Source: Condylostoma magnum (taxonomy: Eukaryota; Ciliophora; Heterotrichea; Heterotrichida; Condylostomatidae). Taken from it: a DNA stretch of 44,838 bases. Positions within the stretch are counted from its first letter, which is position 1. Every line of letters begins with the position of its first letter. This document shows, piece by piece, positions 15,668 to 27,764 of the stretch. The position numbers and the translations under genes were made by a program. A model generated the notes under the pieces. That model did no database searches. It was not told where the DNA came from and was given only the letters and a program-made list of their open reading frames with translations. The stretch is from the NCBI GenBank assembly GCA_920105805.1, contig CAKKTI010000124.1, forward strand, positions 5,190 to 50,027, in the 5' to 3' direction.

Positions 15668-16240
15668 TTAGTATTGGCCTGTTTTTCATTCTTATTCTGC
15701 TGAATGTATTGTAATCGACGTTAATTCTATACAAGGGAGTGTGCTTGAGTTCTAAAATGGTTTATTTTGTTTAGGATGAATTCACTTCAGTTTTTAACCT
15801 TTCAACTTTAGTTTACCGCTAAATTTAGAAGGATTAGAAGTCTTAAATTTTTCTTTTCAAAGTTTTCTTTTTGTTTTTAATAACATTTCCTCCTTAAAAC
15901 ATTTTGTAGCCATGGTACTTTGTCTAGGGATTTATTTATTAAATAACGCTACTATTTTATGACTTATTAACCTTTTAAAAGCTTTTCTGTGTTTTGGATA
16001 GTTTGTCTTTTTCTTTTCTTAACCAGGTTTTAGTTTATCTTTCTTCTGATGATGAAGTATGAATTATTGACTGTAAACGGTGTAGAAGCTCTTCCTTTGT
16101 TAGGTTTTATTATACAAATCTAAATCTTTTCTTCTTTTATACCGTGTTTACACTCCTTTAGAATAATTTTTGATAGGGTTTTATTGTATTTGATTAATTC
16201 TTAAATTGTTCAAGCTTCTCTTACTTTTCTTATCAGTCAT
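15668..16240 (-). CDS. Small very basic protein, unknown
   Basis: 190 residues, Lys/Arg-rich throughout (MTDKKSKRSLNNLRINQIQQ, later KEEMLLKTKRKL). It is probably disordered, possibly nucleic-acid or cytoskeleton binding, but no domain is visible. The internal TGA codons are read as Trp (for example KLKWIHPKQ). It ends at TAA 15670-15668, next to the end of the IQ gene. Confidence 0.5.
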
Positions 16241-16401
16241 TATTAACTGCCTTTTATATATTCTTTAAAGTGTTACTTTTTACTCTGAAGTGTTTACAAG
16301 AGTGACTCACCCTTGCTTTAAATGATTTATTAATAATCATATTTAATTAGCATTTAAATTGAACGGAAAATTACTTATATGTTTTAGGGAATAAAGGTAG
16401 G

Positions 16402-16734
16402 ATGTACTTTGATTGAATAGGGTAGTAATTACTATTGAATAATAGTTAATTAATTGCTTTGGTAATACATGTTTAAAAACTGTTGTTTTGATTAAATGGT
16501 AGTAAGCAAATGGTATATACAGTGTATTGATTTAGTAATTAGATGTTCAAAATATTTGTAAATGTATTTGTTACAATTTTGCTTATAATCCCTGAAACTA
16601 CATACCAATATGCTCTTCATAATATTAATTAACAGTATAAAATTAGCTATAATAAATCCACATAGAAAGGATAATTGAAAAGCACTAAAAATATTAATCA
16701 AGTTATGTGCACATATATTACACATCAAAAATAA
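16402..16734 (+). CDS. Possible small membrane protein, 110 residues
   Basis: Frame starting MYFDWIGQQLLLNNSQ, with a hydrophobic segment (FKIFVNVFVTILLII), a polar basic tail, and TAA TAA at 16732-16737, just short of the stop of the convergent giant gene. The placement fits the local pattern of abutting convergent ends. AT-rich spacer DNA can mimic hydrophobic peptide, and a competing minus-strand frame exists at 16492-16728, so this is uncertain. Confidence 0.3.
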
Positions 16735-16739
16735 TAAGT

Positions 16740-19700
16740 TTAAACACCTAGGCTTTATAAAATTTATTAAATCTAATTATCTACTTCATTTTGCCCCTGC
16801 ATGATATATAAATCAGTAACTGTTGATGGAACCTCACACTCACTATGCTTAATAGTTGATCTATGTTTATTTTATCGCTTAATCAATGTAAATAACTCAA
16901 TATCTTCATCATAATAAGCTCCTTTAACTTTAGGAAGCTCAACTAACTAATCATCACCTATTTCAATCCCATACTATGTATTTATATTATGCAAAAAGTA
17001 CACACCACTTCTAATTAACTCGTAAATCCAATAAATGTAGAACGTAATATTAAGCAATAAAACAACTCCAAATACAATTGTCTTACTTGTGTCATTTAAA
17101 CTATTCTCTAGATAGTATAATCCGAAGTAAATAGTAATAGTAGCGGATAAAATAGATGCAAACTCCATTCTATTCAATACCAAATTATCATAAGGCTATA
17201 CAATCAACTAAAGCCACAAAAAAACAGCAAAAATCAAAATTACAACCAATCCTTAAATCAATGACGAAACAAAAGTAAGGAAAACTTTGGTTGCAATAAT
17301 AGATATTTTCCTATACAAGACAATAAACTCCCAATAAAACGCTCTTTTCAAAAACCCATTATACAAAAACCCAAATTCTAAAAGCATCTCAACTTTTCTT
17401 AAATTTAAATGATTTTTTTGTAAGTAAAATAAAGTTAAGAGGGGAACTCCAATCACTCATATGATAATTGCTGGTAAAGCTACTCCTAATGAGTAGATAT
17501 AATATTGTTCATCATAGCACTCAATATCAAGATTTGCTGTAAGCTTGTATCCATCTCCATCTACAAATCTGCAGCTAAAAATTCCAAAGCTGATTTCAGT
17601 TAATGAGGGATGTATAAGGAAAAAGGATATAACTATCGAGGCCATAGCATATCTGTTTAGTATTCTTTCATTACTAGATATTCGGTATCAGATATAAAAC
17701 GATAGCACTATGAATCCTAATAGTATTAAAGGTAAAACTGCAATTAAAGTGATTTTAAAATAGTATATTTCCTTATAATCTAACTAATCTTATAGAAAGC
17801 AATCAATTGAGTATAACTACTAAGTAGCATTTCCTACTGATTATTAAACATAGAAGTATTCCCCTACAAAGCTAGGCCATTATAAATTAAGCTCAAAAAC
17901 TAAAGATACCATTTACAAATAACTTGTCATGATTTTAAATAAAATACTATGTCTTTAAGAGGATTATAAAGCAGATTTCATGGAGCTTTTAACCATAATA
18001 GCTCCAATTATTATAGCTAAGCATCAAATAGCAAAAAGTCTTAGCATATTATAAAACTAATCAGGGCATTCTTAGCATTCATTCTCCCCATAACGAGAGT
18101 AGTTCTTTTCGCAATTATGACACATCGTTCCTTTATATCCATCAGCACATTAACCTGTATGGCTTAACTCAGAGGCTTAGCAAGCAATTATATTAGGACA
18201 TTAGTATATTTCTTCTGAGTACTAATCTAGTCTTCAATACCCATCCTTAACATACATATCAGCTCCTCCTTTACAAACCGCATTTTCAAGACAATCTTTA
18301 CAAGTTTCTTCAGGATCAAAGGAGTAATATGTAATTTCACATTTTAAACATGCAGTTTAACTTTTGTGCTCTCCTGGAATACAGTCTCTAAGGTAGAATT
18401 ATATATCGTATTCTAGCTATATTCTGTGATTGAAAGACGTGCTATAGGTTGATAGATCCTTTATAATTCATGCTTTTAATTATGTAGTTGAATCTGGTGC
18501 AGAGAATAGTCTAAATCCTGTTATATCAAACACTCCTTTGGTAGATTTAAATAAAGTTTGATCTATAATGTTAACTTCTTAGTCATTTGCCTAAAGTAGA
18601 AGTTCAAAGGTATCATCAGTGGAGTATAATTTATCATAAATATCTGTTAATTATATCTGAATGACTTGTAATACTATCTATCCAGGTACGATTGTGTATT
18701 ATTAAGCATTAGGATCGAATAGTTGATTAGGATACGAGCCGATATTAGTGCCATAAGCTGCTTCGTTATTTTCAAAACTCAGTTAAGATAACTAGGGTTA
18801 AGTTGGGATTCAATATATTGACCCACCTGTTATTGCTTTATTTGCTATAAATTAACAGTTATTAATTTAAAATATCTAATCTTAGCCAAGCTTATCAAGT
18901 AAATAAATTGCTCCACCATTATCTGATTCGCAGTTAGAAAACAGAGAGTAGTTAATAGAAACCTTGGAGTTTATAATAACTATAGCTCCTCCGTAGTCTT
19001 ATGATATATTATCCTCAAATCTGCAGTCATTGATAACAAACAAGCTAGTTTCTTGATTATTATCTAATTTAATTGCTCCTCCACTGCTTTAAGCATTATT
19101 TGATAAGAAATTGCTACGTTGAATGTAAAAAGAAGAACAATTTGTACAATTAATTGCAGTGCCTTCAATACCCTTTCCGTTTTTGAATATTCCTGTATCT
19201 ATAGAAAGCACTGAGCTTACTATATAAATTCCCTCTGTATTAAAATCATCAGCTGTGATATTGTTTATTGTGATCTGTACATTTTAACCATTTATAATGC
19301 TACCCTTTACCTTTGAATTAATCCTTTAAAAGATTACGTTATTCAAAAATATATTCGATTGATTAAAGGCATGTATAATACCACCACATAAATCTGTAAA
19401 AATGAAGTCTTCAAAGAACGAATCATTTATTGTAAGATGACTTTCCTATAGATATATTGCTCCTCCTTGACTTTAACTACCTAATCCGTTTTTTAATTAT
19501 ACGTTGTTTAAGGTTATAATTGAATTCATAAGTCCTTAAATGAATATTACTCCTTTAGATTATTAGTCTTCAAATTTATTATTAGAAATAGTTGCCTTGC
19601 TATTATTAAATATAATACTAGGGGATCCATTCTCTGATTTATTTTGCATAAAATTTGTATTTAGAATAATTATTTCCGAGTTTTGAACATAGATTGTGCC

Positions 19701-22700
19701 ATTACCTTAGACTATATTATCTTTGAATACAGAATTTTAAATCTCTTATTTATTCTCAGAGCTATTCTAAACATAAATCGTTGATGCTTCTTAATTAGCT
19801 TAGTTCTTCGTAAACTCAGAATCAATGATACTTATACTGGAGTTTATATTACAATAAATAACTCCTCCCTTCTAAGATACATTCTCAGTAAATTAACAAT
19901 TCTCACATTAGAACACTGAATTTTACTATAAGTGAATCATCGATAATCCACTTGATATACTTCCATTTTTAGCAAAGCTACTTTAGGTCACTTTACTGAC
20001 TGAAGATTATGTTAAGTTTAGTACTTGATAGTTATTTGTGAACTATCCATTTGTGATTTCAATACTTGCATAAGTCAAATTAAATCCAAAATTCTTATTG
20101 TTCTGAAATATTATATCCTCAAACTTTACTTTCGGAATCTAATTTGTTCCTTGCAGCTAAATCATAGATTATTTACAATCATTATTCAAAAATTAAGTGT
20201 TTTATATTTCTATTGAGACTATGTCACTAGATTGTTGAGAGAGAATTCCGCATATTTACCCAGTATTATTCTCAAAGATAGAATTAATAATTTTTAATGT
20301 TCCAGTGTTATGGAAGAGTTGAATAGGTGCAGAAACTTTGTTGTAATTTCTTATAATTTTAAGATTATTTATCTAAGAATCAAATAGTCTTATAATTGGC
20401 TCTATATGCAGAACAGAGGATTATTCAACTTTTTAATCAATGAACTAAGTGTTATTCATGATAAGTTTAGTGAAAGAATCAGGAATATTTGAAGATAGAT
20501 ATAATCCACCTTGAATTTGTGATTCACAGCTTAAAAATTATACATTCTCTAGTATAACTTCTATGCTTTTAATAGATTAAAACAGTCCAATTCCTGGGAG
20601 TGATCGTTATACTTTGATTTAGTCGAATATTGTGTCATATACATACAGATCTCCAGCATTTTAGTATATTATGCCTCCATAATAAGTAGCCTCAATTCTT
20701 CCTATGTAACTTTAATTATCAACGGTTAAACTATTTGCATTAATAATTCATATTGAGGGTCCTAATCCAGTATATTTTAAATCAGACAATACTATTTTTG
20801 ACATATGGATTTCATTGCATTATTCTAGATATAGGATAGCCTGTAAATCACTACTAAAACTTTGATTTTTGGCAGTTAGAGTGTTTATCCTTATATTCTA
20901 CTTATTATTTTAGATTCTTAGTCCAGGAGCGCCCTATTAGGAATCACAAATATTGTTTTCTAGATTTAAACTATGAATTTTGAGAATATACGAATTATCA
21001 ACTTTTACAAGATATTAACACTGGAGCAAGAATACTATAGGTGATTCTATTGTTGCATATGTTCCATTATTATTCACATAATTAATAACACCTATTTATA
21101 TCTAATCATCTCTAGCAGTGTCTTAATTATTCTAAATAACTAAATCATCTATTGAAATATTAGGTTAGTTTATTATGTTTAAAGCTTGTTCTATTATGCA
21201 ATTCTAAATCTTTATATCTTTTATCAGTATTTGTGTAGGATTTACTTAAATGCTATAACGATTTTAATCTTCATTTAAATACATAAACTCACCTCCATTG
21301 ATAAAATAATCCTCGATTTCATTTGATGTACTTTGAATACTTATCAGAGAGCTATAACTTACAGAGACTTATTGAATATTAACATCTTTTAGAGTTATGT
21401 TCATAAGTATTTCATTCATTTGAAGCTATATAAGTCCTTAAAAGGTAACACATCTTTTAATTTCTAGTTTCTCCATTATTATATTTTGGATAGATAATAC
21501 TTAAATTTATTAGGAAGAGTAGCTGCTTTCTATTACTAATGAACTATTATCAATATAAATAACCTGACTCCAAAACATTGAGTCAACGATTTCTATATTA
21601 TAAAAGTTGATTTATCCATAAATCAAAGAAATATCAACTAAATAACTTCTTTCTGCTTTCTCATATTAAGCGTTTAATTACCTTTAAACAAAAGATTTAT
21701 CAAAGGTCAAATTTAACAGTGATACATTTTTAGCTCTATTGACATATAAAAAACCTCTTTATTGAATATTAGATCCAATCTCATACCCGTTATTTAAATA
21801 AAGGATATTCCCATTATTATATTCTAATGATGGAAATACTTCATTTTAACCTTACAAAACGATAATACTAGATCCATATAAAGGACCAGATTAGCAATTA
21901 ATAAAATCGACATTGTTCATGATAAGATCTCCCTATACTAAAATTAAGGATTTATACTAACTTCTAAAATTTTATATTTTTGCTTCTCTTATCTCATAAT
22001 AGGCGTTCTTTTATGTGATTATTCAGTACTTTTATGAGAATAAAGCTTCGCAATATTTACCATATCATTCATAATTACCAATTTTTTCAAATCTATCATC
22101 ATAATAGTTTTGATTTACCTCAAACACTTTAGGACAATAGCTACAAATACTCTCATTGCATTCGCCAGGTAGTGGTGTGTTATTATTATTCATGGCCTGC
22201 TCCAAAGCATACTTTCCGTCAAATATCAAATTTTCTATAATTATAGTCGAAGCATTTATAAAAAACGAATTATTTGCATCTTTTCAATACAAAATTGCAG
22301 ATTGACAGCTGCTTTCACATCAAGTTGTTAGCTTAACATACAAAATCGTACTAGGAATGAATTAGAAATTATTCTCATTGATAAAATGATCTCCTTGTTT
22401 GATATAAACTACATAATAACCTCTTCCTAATGATAAAATGGCTTATAATACAGATATAAATGGGTTTTCTTTACTGCCAATTACATAGCTTTAATCTCCT
22501 TCGTTTGGATTATTTGTGACATATACTTCATAAGGATTCTTTACTGTAGTAAGAGAAACCTGTACTGGATGCAGACATAACTTGACTTTAAAATTATCAT
22601 TAACTAATTCCTAAAATCCTAAAGAGCATGTTTCAACGCAATTCAACCCCTATAAAAAGTAATCATAGGAGCATTGTAAACACACACCTTATTGATTGCA

Positions 22701-23792
22701 CCTAATGCAATTTTCCCCACAGTTTTCTTAACAAGTACCTAAATCTCACATACACTCCTCATTATTACAGCTTTCCCTACATAAATTAGAATCTATATCA
22801 TCTAATTAGCATCCTGTGCCAAGGCATTGATTAAGTGTTTACTCTAATAAGCCATAATCCCCTTGCAAGAAGGTTAGGGTCATATAGAATGAAAATATTG
22901 AATAATTAGTACAAGGAGGGTCTAATTCTCATTATCCAAATTCGCAGAAAATGTTCATACAATTTTAATCACAAGGATTACTTTAATTGCATCCAGGATA
23001 ACACTCACAGTCTTTAAAATCCCATCCACACTTTTCCACAAAGCACTCCTCTTAGCAAACTTAATCCCCAATATAAGAATCAAAGCAGTTATAGTTGCAT
23101 TATCCACATTTACCATTCTTAAATCCGCATTCCTCTAATTTAGCACAATCATCGTCACAATTATCATTATCTAGAACATCCGGAGTACATTTTGAACTAC
23201 ATAAGCAATTATAATTGTCATAAAGGCAGTCTTAGTTGTTACATTCTTCATCGCAGGTCTAATTATAATACAAATCTCCACTGCAGTTACATCCAGAGGG
23301 GACGCATTAGTAGTTGTCTCAGTTACATTCCTAATTGTTGCATTATTATTAGCAAATGCTGTCTTCTAGATTGGATTGGAAGCAATTTTCTGCACATCAG
23401 CCACAGTCATTGCCATCGTAGAAACAGGAAGATGTATTACACTCTTCTTCGCATAAACCATTATTTAATTAAACTTCAAAGCAATTTTAGCTGCAATAGC
23501 CGCAATCTCCTAAATCTCATCCACATTCTATCGAATTGCAAGATTCATTACATGTTCCGTCTCCTAATAAATTAAAGTTACAGTTTTCAAGGCAGTGTGA
23601 AATGCAGTCACTGTATTAAAATATTTATTGTGGCTAGTCAAATTATATGATTAGTTAAGTATCATAATTGCAAGAGGGAATCATGCATTGATTATGACAT
23701 ATTGAGTCACTTAGCTATGGAAAAGTTACCATATAGTTTTAGCATTAATCAGGGCAAGGTATTAAGTTAGCAAAAGAAAGCAGTAAAAACAT
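16740..23792 (-). CDS. Giant surface protein: LNR repeats, beta-helix, Cys-rich segment, multi-span C-terminus
   Basis: About 2350 residues in one frame from MFLLLSFANLIPC (signal peptide) to TAA 16742-16740. Residues ~20-360 carry at least six Lin-12/Notch-type repeats with the pattern C-x-C-x-W-D-x-x-D-C, for example CNSIECGWDLGDC and SCFYDGNDCGW. Many of their Trp are TGA (e.g. 23519-23517). Residues ~560-1780 are short repeating Asn/Ser/Ile strands typical of right-handed beta-helix (Pmp-like) proteins. Residues ~1800-1910 are Cys-rich with CxxC pairs like growth-factor-receptor repeats. Residues ~1940-2275 hold many hydrophobic spans, followed by a polar cytoplasmic tail ending QILQSLGV. 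This layout recalls large ciliate surface proteins with Pmp-like repeats. The ligand is unknown. Confidence 0.8.
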
Positions 23793-23982
23793 TTTTATTT
23801 GTATAAGTGTCTAAGCAAATGGAAAACAATGTTAACTAAGAAAGAGATATAGTTTATTGTAAATTTAGTATTTAATAGTAGTTGATGAATGTATTTTAGT
23901 ATAAGGTAAAAACTTATATTATAAAAAGGTTAAATGACGCAAGTTGAGTTTACTATTAGAGACTAAATAGTACTTTCTAATA

Positions 23983-24264
23983 ATGAGAAACGAAAAACTA
24001 TCAGATGAAGGTTAAAATCCTACTTAATTGTAAAGAAATAATTATACAAAATGGAAAATAAGATATAAATAATAGTGGAATCTGTGCATATTTTCTTTTA
24101 ATACAGAGCCCTGAATTTACTTCGGCTTATCTAATTTATTGCATAATATATTAAAAATAATCTATAAGGCAAAGATAAAATTTTGAATAGGAATGCATAT
24201 TAATTTGAGTAAATTACTTTTATGACAATAGCAGTTAATTTTGTTTAAGCAGACATTTCATTAA
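23983..24264 (+). CDS. Small unknown protein, 93 residues
   Basis: Starts MRNEKLSDEGQNPTQLQRN and continues as a mixed polar/aromatic sequence (NYTKWKIRYKQQWNLC) into a hydrophobic basic half. It is divergent from the giant surface protein (190 bp) and convergent with the next small gene; their stop codons overlap in the tetramer TTAA at 24261-24264. It is invisible in a standard-code ORF scan. No family is recognised. Confidence 0.45.
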
Positions 24265-24482
24265 TAAGAAAATTCTAGTTTATATATTTAAATAACATTT
24301 ATTCGACGTCGTAGCTCCTCTGATTACTTAATATCCTACAGTATTCTGAGACAACGTTTGGATAATCTTACTTTTTACTGTAGAGCAAATCTAGTATGCA
24401 ATTCTTTCTCAATATGCAATTAAATTATATTAAAATTATTTATCTAGCTAAAAGAACGTTTTTTATAATCTTAAAATCGCAT
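24261..24482 (-). CDS. Small basic helical protein, 73 residues
   Basis: Starts MRFQDYKKRSFSQINNF and looks amphipathic and helical (EKELHTRFALQQKVRLSKR, then DIKQSEELRRRINVIQ). It ends with TAA then TGA at 24263-24258. The start is only 66 bp from the start of the divergent zinc-finger gene. No family is recognised; the regular charge pattern argues for a real gene. Confidence 0.5.
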
Positions 24483-24548
24483 TCTTCCTATTAAAATTAT
24501 TTGATTAATCCCAAATAAGATTAGCTTCAATAATATTTTTAGTCTAAA

Positions 24549-25196
24549 ATGGAGTAAAGTTATTTAAACTCCTTAAAAGATGAAATCTATCCCTGATCAG
24601 CCTATAGGAACATTATAGCAAGCTAAAATAGTCTTTCTTAAAATGAGAAAGCTGAAAAAGAATATTATTAAAAAACGTCAGAGGACAAAGCTTAGTTACA
24701 CTTAAACATTCATCAAAATCAATCTGAACTTTAATTCTATGAATGTTAAATCTGTAACAAATAATTTACTTAAAAGGGAAACCTAACAGTTCATCTTCGT
24801 TCTCATTAAAAAATCAAGCTATTCAGCTGCTAATACTGTAGCAAAAGATACAGTACTAAGGGGCATCTTCAAGATCATTTAAGAATGCATCTGAATTTAC
24901 GCCCATTCAATTGCGATGTCTGTAGTAAGTAATTTACTCGCTCAGGTTCTCTGAAAAGGCATCTATTGATCCATTAGTATCCAAAGAAGCTTCAGTGTGA
25001 AATTTGTCTTAGGAGATTCGGCAGTGAGGCTAGGTTAAAAGATCATTAAAATTGTTAAGAGCAGTTAATTAGTTTCTATTGTGAGCTTGAAGGTTGTAAA
25101 AAAAGCTTTAGTAGCTCACAGGGATATAAAAGGCATCTCAGGTCAAAATGCCATTTGGCAAACTTGGCTAAATTAGATTGCTTTCTTAATAATTAG
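24549..25196 (+). CDS. C2H2 zinc-finger protein (five fingers)
   Basis: 215 residues. After a ~57-residue polar leader come tandem C2H2 fingers: YECQICNKQFTQKGNLTVHL, FSCQYCSKRYSTKGHL, FNCDVCSKQFTRSGSLKRHL, LQCEICLRRFGSEARL, and a last variant CELEGCKKSFSSSQGYKRHL. The first three have regular spacing and linkers, typical of DNA-binding transcription factors; the fourth has an irregular end. A nuclear regulatory role is inferred. It ends at TAG 25194-25196 (TAA follows). Confidence 0.9.
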
Positions 25197-25447
25197 TAAA
25201 AGGTATTAAGTTATTGATTGTTTTACTAGGTGTGTTTTTTAGTATTAAAATGCGTTTATTTTGGCAAATTGTTTTTATGTAGTAATAGTTGTGTATAGTG
25301 CATGTAAGAACACTTGACTTGAAAATAAAAAACTGTGTAAAATATGTAATCAGTGGATTAATATGATTGTAACTGTGTGAGTCATTGTTTATTTGATATA
25401 TGAAACACTTATAAAGTTTACAAGGAGTATGATTGATCCTTACTCAT

Positions 25448-25867
25448 TCATATTTAAGCTAATTTAAATTAGCTATTTTAACAATCTTTATCAACAAATC
25501 CTTAGATAAATGATTTTTAAGTATGGAAATAAAGCTAATTCTCAAAATAATTGTATGAATATAAATTTTCAGCTATTTATAAAGGGCTTTTCCTTAATGT
25601 GTAAGTATTAAAGAAGTGCTATTTAGATAAGAGTTTAACCATTAACTTAAATTGAATTTTAATCGTGTATGCTTCCTTACAATTACTTGCTTTCTTTTAT
25701 ATTAAAGTCCTTAAAATACAACTAATTATTTAATCCAAGCTTAATTGGGTATTTTATTAATATACTATTAAATTAAGAGAATAAGCCAATTCTAAATATA
25801 TTTCTCTTACAATTAATATATCTTTTAAGTTTACTCATCCAGCCCTTACTTCTTCATAAATATCCAT
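25448..25867 (-). CDS. Unknown helical protein, ~139 residues
   Basis: A continuous frame from MDIYEEVRAGWVNLKDILIV (Trp is TGA) to a TAA (25456-25454) or TGA (25450-25448). The sequence alternates hydrophobic and charged residues like a folded helical protein (LDQIISCILRTLIQKKAS). It lies 80 nt downstream of the EF-hand gene on the same strand. It has no resemblance I can name. It is invisible under the standard code. Confidence 0.5.
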
Positions 25868-25947
25868 ATAATACTATTAAATAATAATCTTAGATAAAAA
25901 CTACAGCTCCAACTTAACACCAAAACTAAATCAACAATTAAACTTTT

Positions 25948-26517
25948 CTAAACCCTCCTCTTCCTCTTCTTTTTACTCCTTTGACTCATAGCCCTACGAT
26001 TAATCTGCTCTAAATACTCTGAAAAAGTGATTGCCTTTTCCTGCCCATCTGCATTTTTCCCGTCCCCTCCAAACAGTTCATTAAGTTCCTTTTCCAAATA
26101 CTCCATGCCATACCTAACATACAGCAGTTCTAAAGTATCCTCAACAGTAATAAGTCCCTATCTATCCTTACTATACATCATAAACTACACTAAATTGAAC
26201 AGTTTCCTAGGCTCAAGGCCCGTTAAATCAGACACACACCTCTTATACATAGTATCAAACTCATCCTTCGACACGTATCCGTCAAGATCCTCATCCACCT
26301 CCCATACCATCAACTATACTTCCTGCTTGGACATAGGACAGTTTAAATCCCTTAAAATCTTGGCCACTTCCTACCATCCGAACTTTTCACATCTCTCAAC
26401 TGCTCTTAAATCGTCACTCTTAGCAACGAATGTTCTGAAAACTCTGTCAAGTGCCTCTCTTTCCACCTAATGAATTGGGACTTCCTCAAGTAATTCATCC
26501 GGAGACTTTTTGTCCAT
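25948..26517 (-). CDS. EF-hand calcium-binding protein
   Basis: 189 residues. A canonical EF-hand loop, DEDLDGYVSKDEF, lies near residue 80. A second, degenerate hand (MMYSKDRQGLITVEDTLELL) follows near residue 120, and the C-terminus is a polybasic tail (SQRSKKKRKRRV) just before TAG 25950-25948. The layout, two central hands with a basic tail, resembles axonemal calmodulin-like proteins of ciliates, but the exact orthologue is not recognised. Its ATG lies 10 nt after the stop of the LITAF-like gene on the same strand. Confidence 0.85.
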
Positions 26518-26527
26518 TTTTTAAAGA

Positions 26528-27580
26528 CTAATTACTGTTATTATCATTCTGTTCATTTTTGTAGTCCTGATCCGACTCGAAATCACTGTCCCCGCTGCTT
26601 TTATATACGTGCACGTCTTAGTGCTATTGCTGTCTAGGCTCATCGGTTACTTATACCAGTGTTGTTTGGTTGGGAAGGGTGTTGAGGTCCTGGGTGGAAG
26701 AAGTGATAAAAATGATGCTACTGGAAGACATGATGTTGTATCGGGCGTTGGTTTGGTGGGTGTGTTTTGGTATTTCTATGAAGCCTTGCAATTTCTCAAT
26801 TCCATGACCGTGTAAATGATGCAGTTTAGAAGCATCCCCTTGGCCCATAAAAGTAGCGTTGAATCTGAGCATTGAGCCAGTGTCCAGGGAATTGAGGACT
26901 GGTTTTAGGTACTCTGCTTCATTGTCGTCTAAGCTTACTATGAGATCAGCATGTATATCGCTTTCACTTGGCTGCATTTTAACCAGCAGGAAAACAGCAT
27001 GGCTTCCTCTCCAGAAATGCTAAGTGTTTTCCTTGATTTTCATTGTGTATCCTGTCCAACTTACAGATTTACCATCGTATATTTACGCGTAGTTTGTTTT
27101 TGCTTGATTAGGATTTGTCATAAGTATGTCACTTCCACAATCTTACATGTAATCTAGCCAGGTTTTTTCTATATAAGAATGGTGGATTGGCCGTGGCTCT
27201 ATGTTCTGTACAATTATAATAAAGAATAAAATCCCTGTGATTGCTAAAAATAATATACCGAGGATTGATCTGGTAAAGACTATTGCGCATTGCCCGCATT
27301 TTAGAGTAATTATGTCGTCCTTCCAAGCCTGAGCTATCCATCATCCTCGGGATTCTAGCATTGAGCTACATTTTGAGCATTTTGTTTATGTAGTACGAGT
27401 TATAAGAACTACCAGAGGAATAAGGATTAATCCAAAATAGCTGAAAAGAATCAGAAGAAAAATGCTAAGAAGGTAGGTCAAGAAGGTAAACTCACTTGAT
27501 TGATAGGGAACTACTCTTGTATCGCAGTGATGACAGGTTATAAGTCTGAGTTAAGGTTACTCTTTATCGTCTTAATCCAT
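26528..27580 (-). CDS. LITAF-like zinc-ribbon membrane protein with wolframin-like C-terminal domain
   Basis: 350 residues. The N-terminus has CHHC, a ~24-residue hydrophobic stretch (FLTYLLSIFLLILFSYFGLI) and then KCSKC: the split CxxC / hydrophobic / CxxC pattern of LITAF (SIMPLE) domains, which bind zinc and sit on endosomal or lysosomal membranes. A further CGQC and a true membrane span (SILGILFLAITGILFFIII) follow. The rest (about residues 145-300) is a globular domain with GKSVSWTGYTMKI, VLNSLDTGSMLRFNATFMG and FIEIPKH, resembling the OB-like C-terminal domain of wolframin. The tail is Gln/Asp-rich. Adjacent TGA and TGG both read as Trp in SRGWWIAQ. It ends at TAG 26530-26528. Confidence 0.75.
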
Positions 27581-27764
27581 CTTTATATAAATTATTGGGA
27601 AGTCGGTAAATACCTTTAGAATTTTAATGTTATTTCTATTTGGTTTAATTGCTGCTTGTGTGCATTTTGTATATTAATATACAGCAATTTATTATTAAAC
27701 ATATTCTAATCATATTTTAGTGATTCTTTTGGCAAATGATCATCGTAAAAAAACGAATAAAAAT

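Noticed and set aside
16492-16728. 78-codon minus-strand ORF with hydrophobic stretches
   Set aside because: It lies opposite the possible 110-residue plus-strand gene whose end abuts the giant gene. Neither is strong, but the plus-strand frame fits the local layout better.
23192-23575. 127-codon plus-strand ORF rich in Cys/His/Asn
   Set aside because: Antisense of the LNR repeats of the giant surface protein; its composition mirrors the Cys/Asn codons on the other strand.
25197-25447. A 46-residue minus-strand frame (MTHTVTIILIHW) in the gap after the zinc-finger gene
   Set aside because: Too short and low in information; its position is plausible but nothing else supports it. Otherwise this 251-bp stretch holds nothing I can name.
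26027-26470. 147-codon plus-strand ORF
   Set aside because: Antisense shadow of the EF-hand gene; Ser/Ser/Leu-rich and without domain character.
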